5,094 nt of DNA from Pseudomonadota bacterium (GTDB taxonomy: Bacteria > Pseudomonadota > Alphaproteobacteria > Caulobacterales > Caulobacteraceae). The stretch is from positions 1 to 5,094 of the forward strand of contig JAEYUE010000150.1 in the NCBI GenBank assembly GCA_023433655.1, read 5' to 3'. Position 1 is the stretch's first letter; every line of letters starts with the position of its first letter. The notes beneath the pieces were generated by a model. It saw only the letters and a program-made list of their open reading frames with translations. It searched no databases and had not been told where the DNA came from. The translations under genes were made by a program, and so were the position numbers. This document shows, one piece after another, positions 4,909 through 5,094 of the stretch.

Positions 4909-5094
4909 ATGATGTTCAACCGGAAGCAGGCATGGGCGGCGGCGGGCGCGACTCTCGCCCTGCTGGCCGCCTGCGGAAACGGCGGCTCGGCGGTCGAGAC
5001 GCGCGATCGCGCGGGCGAGGGGGCGGAGGCGGTGCTGACCTCCGCCACAGGAGCCGCCGCCGGCGCGGCCGAGGCCGCTCCCGCGGCGGCGCCG
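4909..5094 (+). CDS. Ala-rich lipoprotein, N-terminal fragment
   Basis: Only the first 62 codons are inside the window; the frame is open to the last base. The start MMFNRKQAW, the hydrophobic core AAAGATLALL and the lipobox LAAC form a typical type II signal peptide. Cys22 (counting from 4909) would be lipidated, followed by GNGGS, so the product is probably anchored in the envelope. Residues after that are low-complexity Ala/Gly/Glu, probably a tether before an unseen domain, so no function can be given. GGAGGG at 4899-4904 lies four bases before ATG 4909 and seven before ATG 4912. The second spacing is better, so the true protein may start one residue later. The gene is divergent from coaBC across 117 bases. 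Confidence 0.8.
   Translation, partial: MMFNRKQAWAAAGATLALLAACGNGGSAVETRDRAGEGAEAVLTSATGAAAGAAEAAPAAAP

Overview
The window looks like a chromosomal housekeeping region of an alphaproteobacterium, most likely from the Caulobacterales (a Caulobacter, Brevundimonas or Phenylobacterium relative). Grounds are the very high GC content with GC-ending codons, the sequence style of DnaK, DnaJ and CoaBC, a promoter that fits the Caulobacter housekeeping sigma consensus, and an apparently leaderless coaBC. The genus is an inference. Every complete gene is intact. I see no mobile element, CRISPR array, tRNA or rRNA, and no sign of recent transfer. No undescribed multi-gene system is visible; the interesting signals are regulatory and structural.

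Left half, plus strand: the C-terminal end of dnaK (1-369), a strong intrinsic terminator (387-423), a candidate RpoH (sigma-32) heat-shock promoter (431-458), dnaJ (538-1725) and dapB (1722-2495). The dapB GTG start overlaps the dnaJ stop as GTGA. This puts a lysine/peptidoglycan-precursor enzyme in a chaperone transcription unit that appears able to fire independently of dnaK.

Middle: dapB converges with a minus-strand gene. The 170 bases between them are packed with short inverted repeats and end in a 27-base near-perfect palindrome (2646-2672) that contains the stop codon of the minus-strand gene.

Right half, minus strand, in transcription order: coaBC (4791-3565, coenzyme A synthesis), dut (3551-3102, dUTPase) 13 bases later, then a small three-helix membrane protein of unknown function (3028-2666) 73 bases after dut. 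coaBC has a good housekeeping promoter whose predicted start point falls on the first ATG, so its mRNA may lack a 5' leader.

Divergent from coaBC, a plus-strand Ala-rich lipoprotein gene starts at 4909 or 4912 and runs off the end. The 117-base gap between them holds an AT-rich patch with repeated GAACA words and a GANTC (CcrM-type methylation) site.
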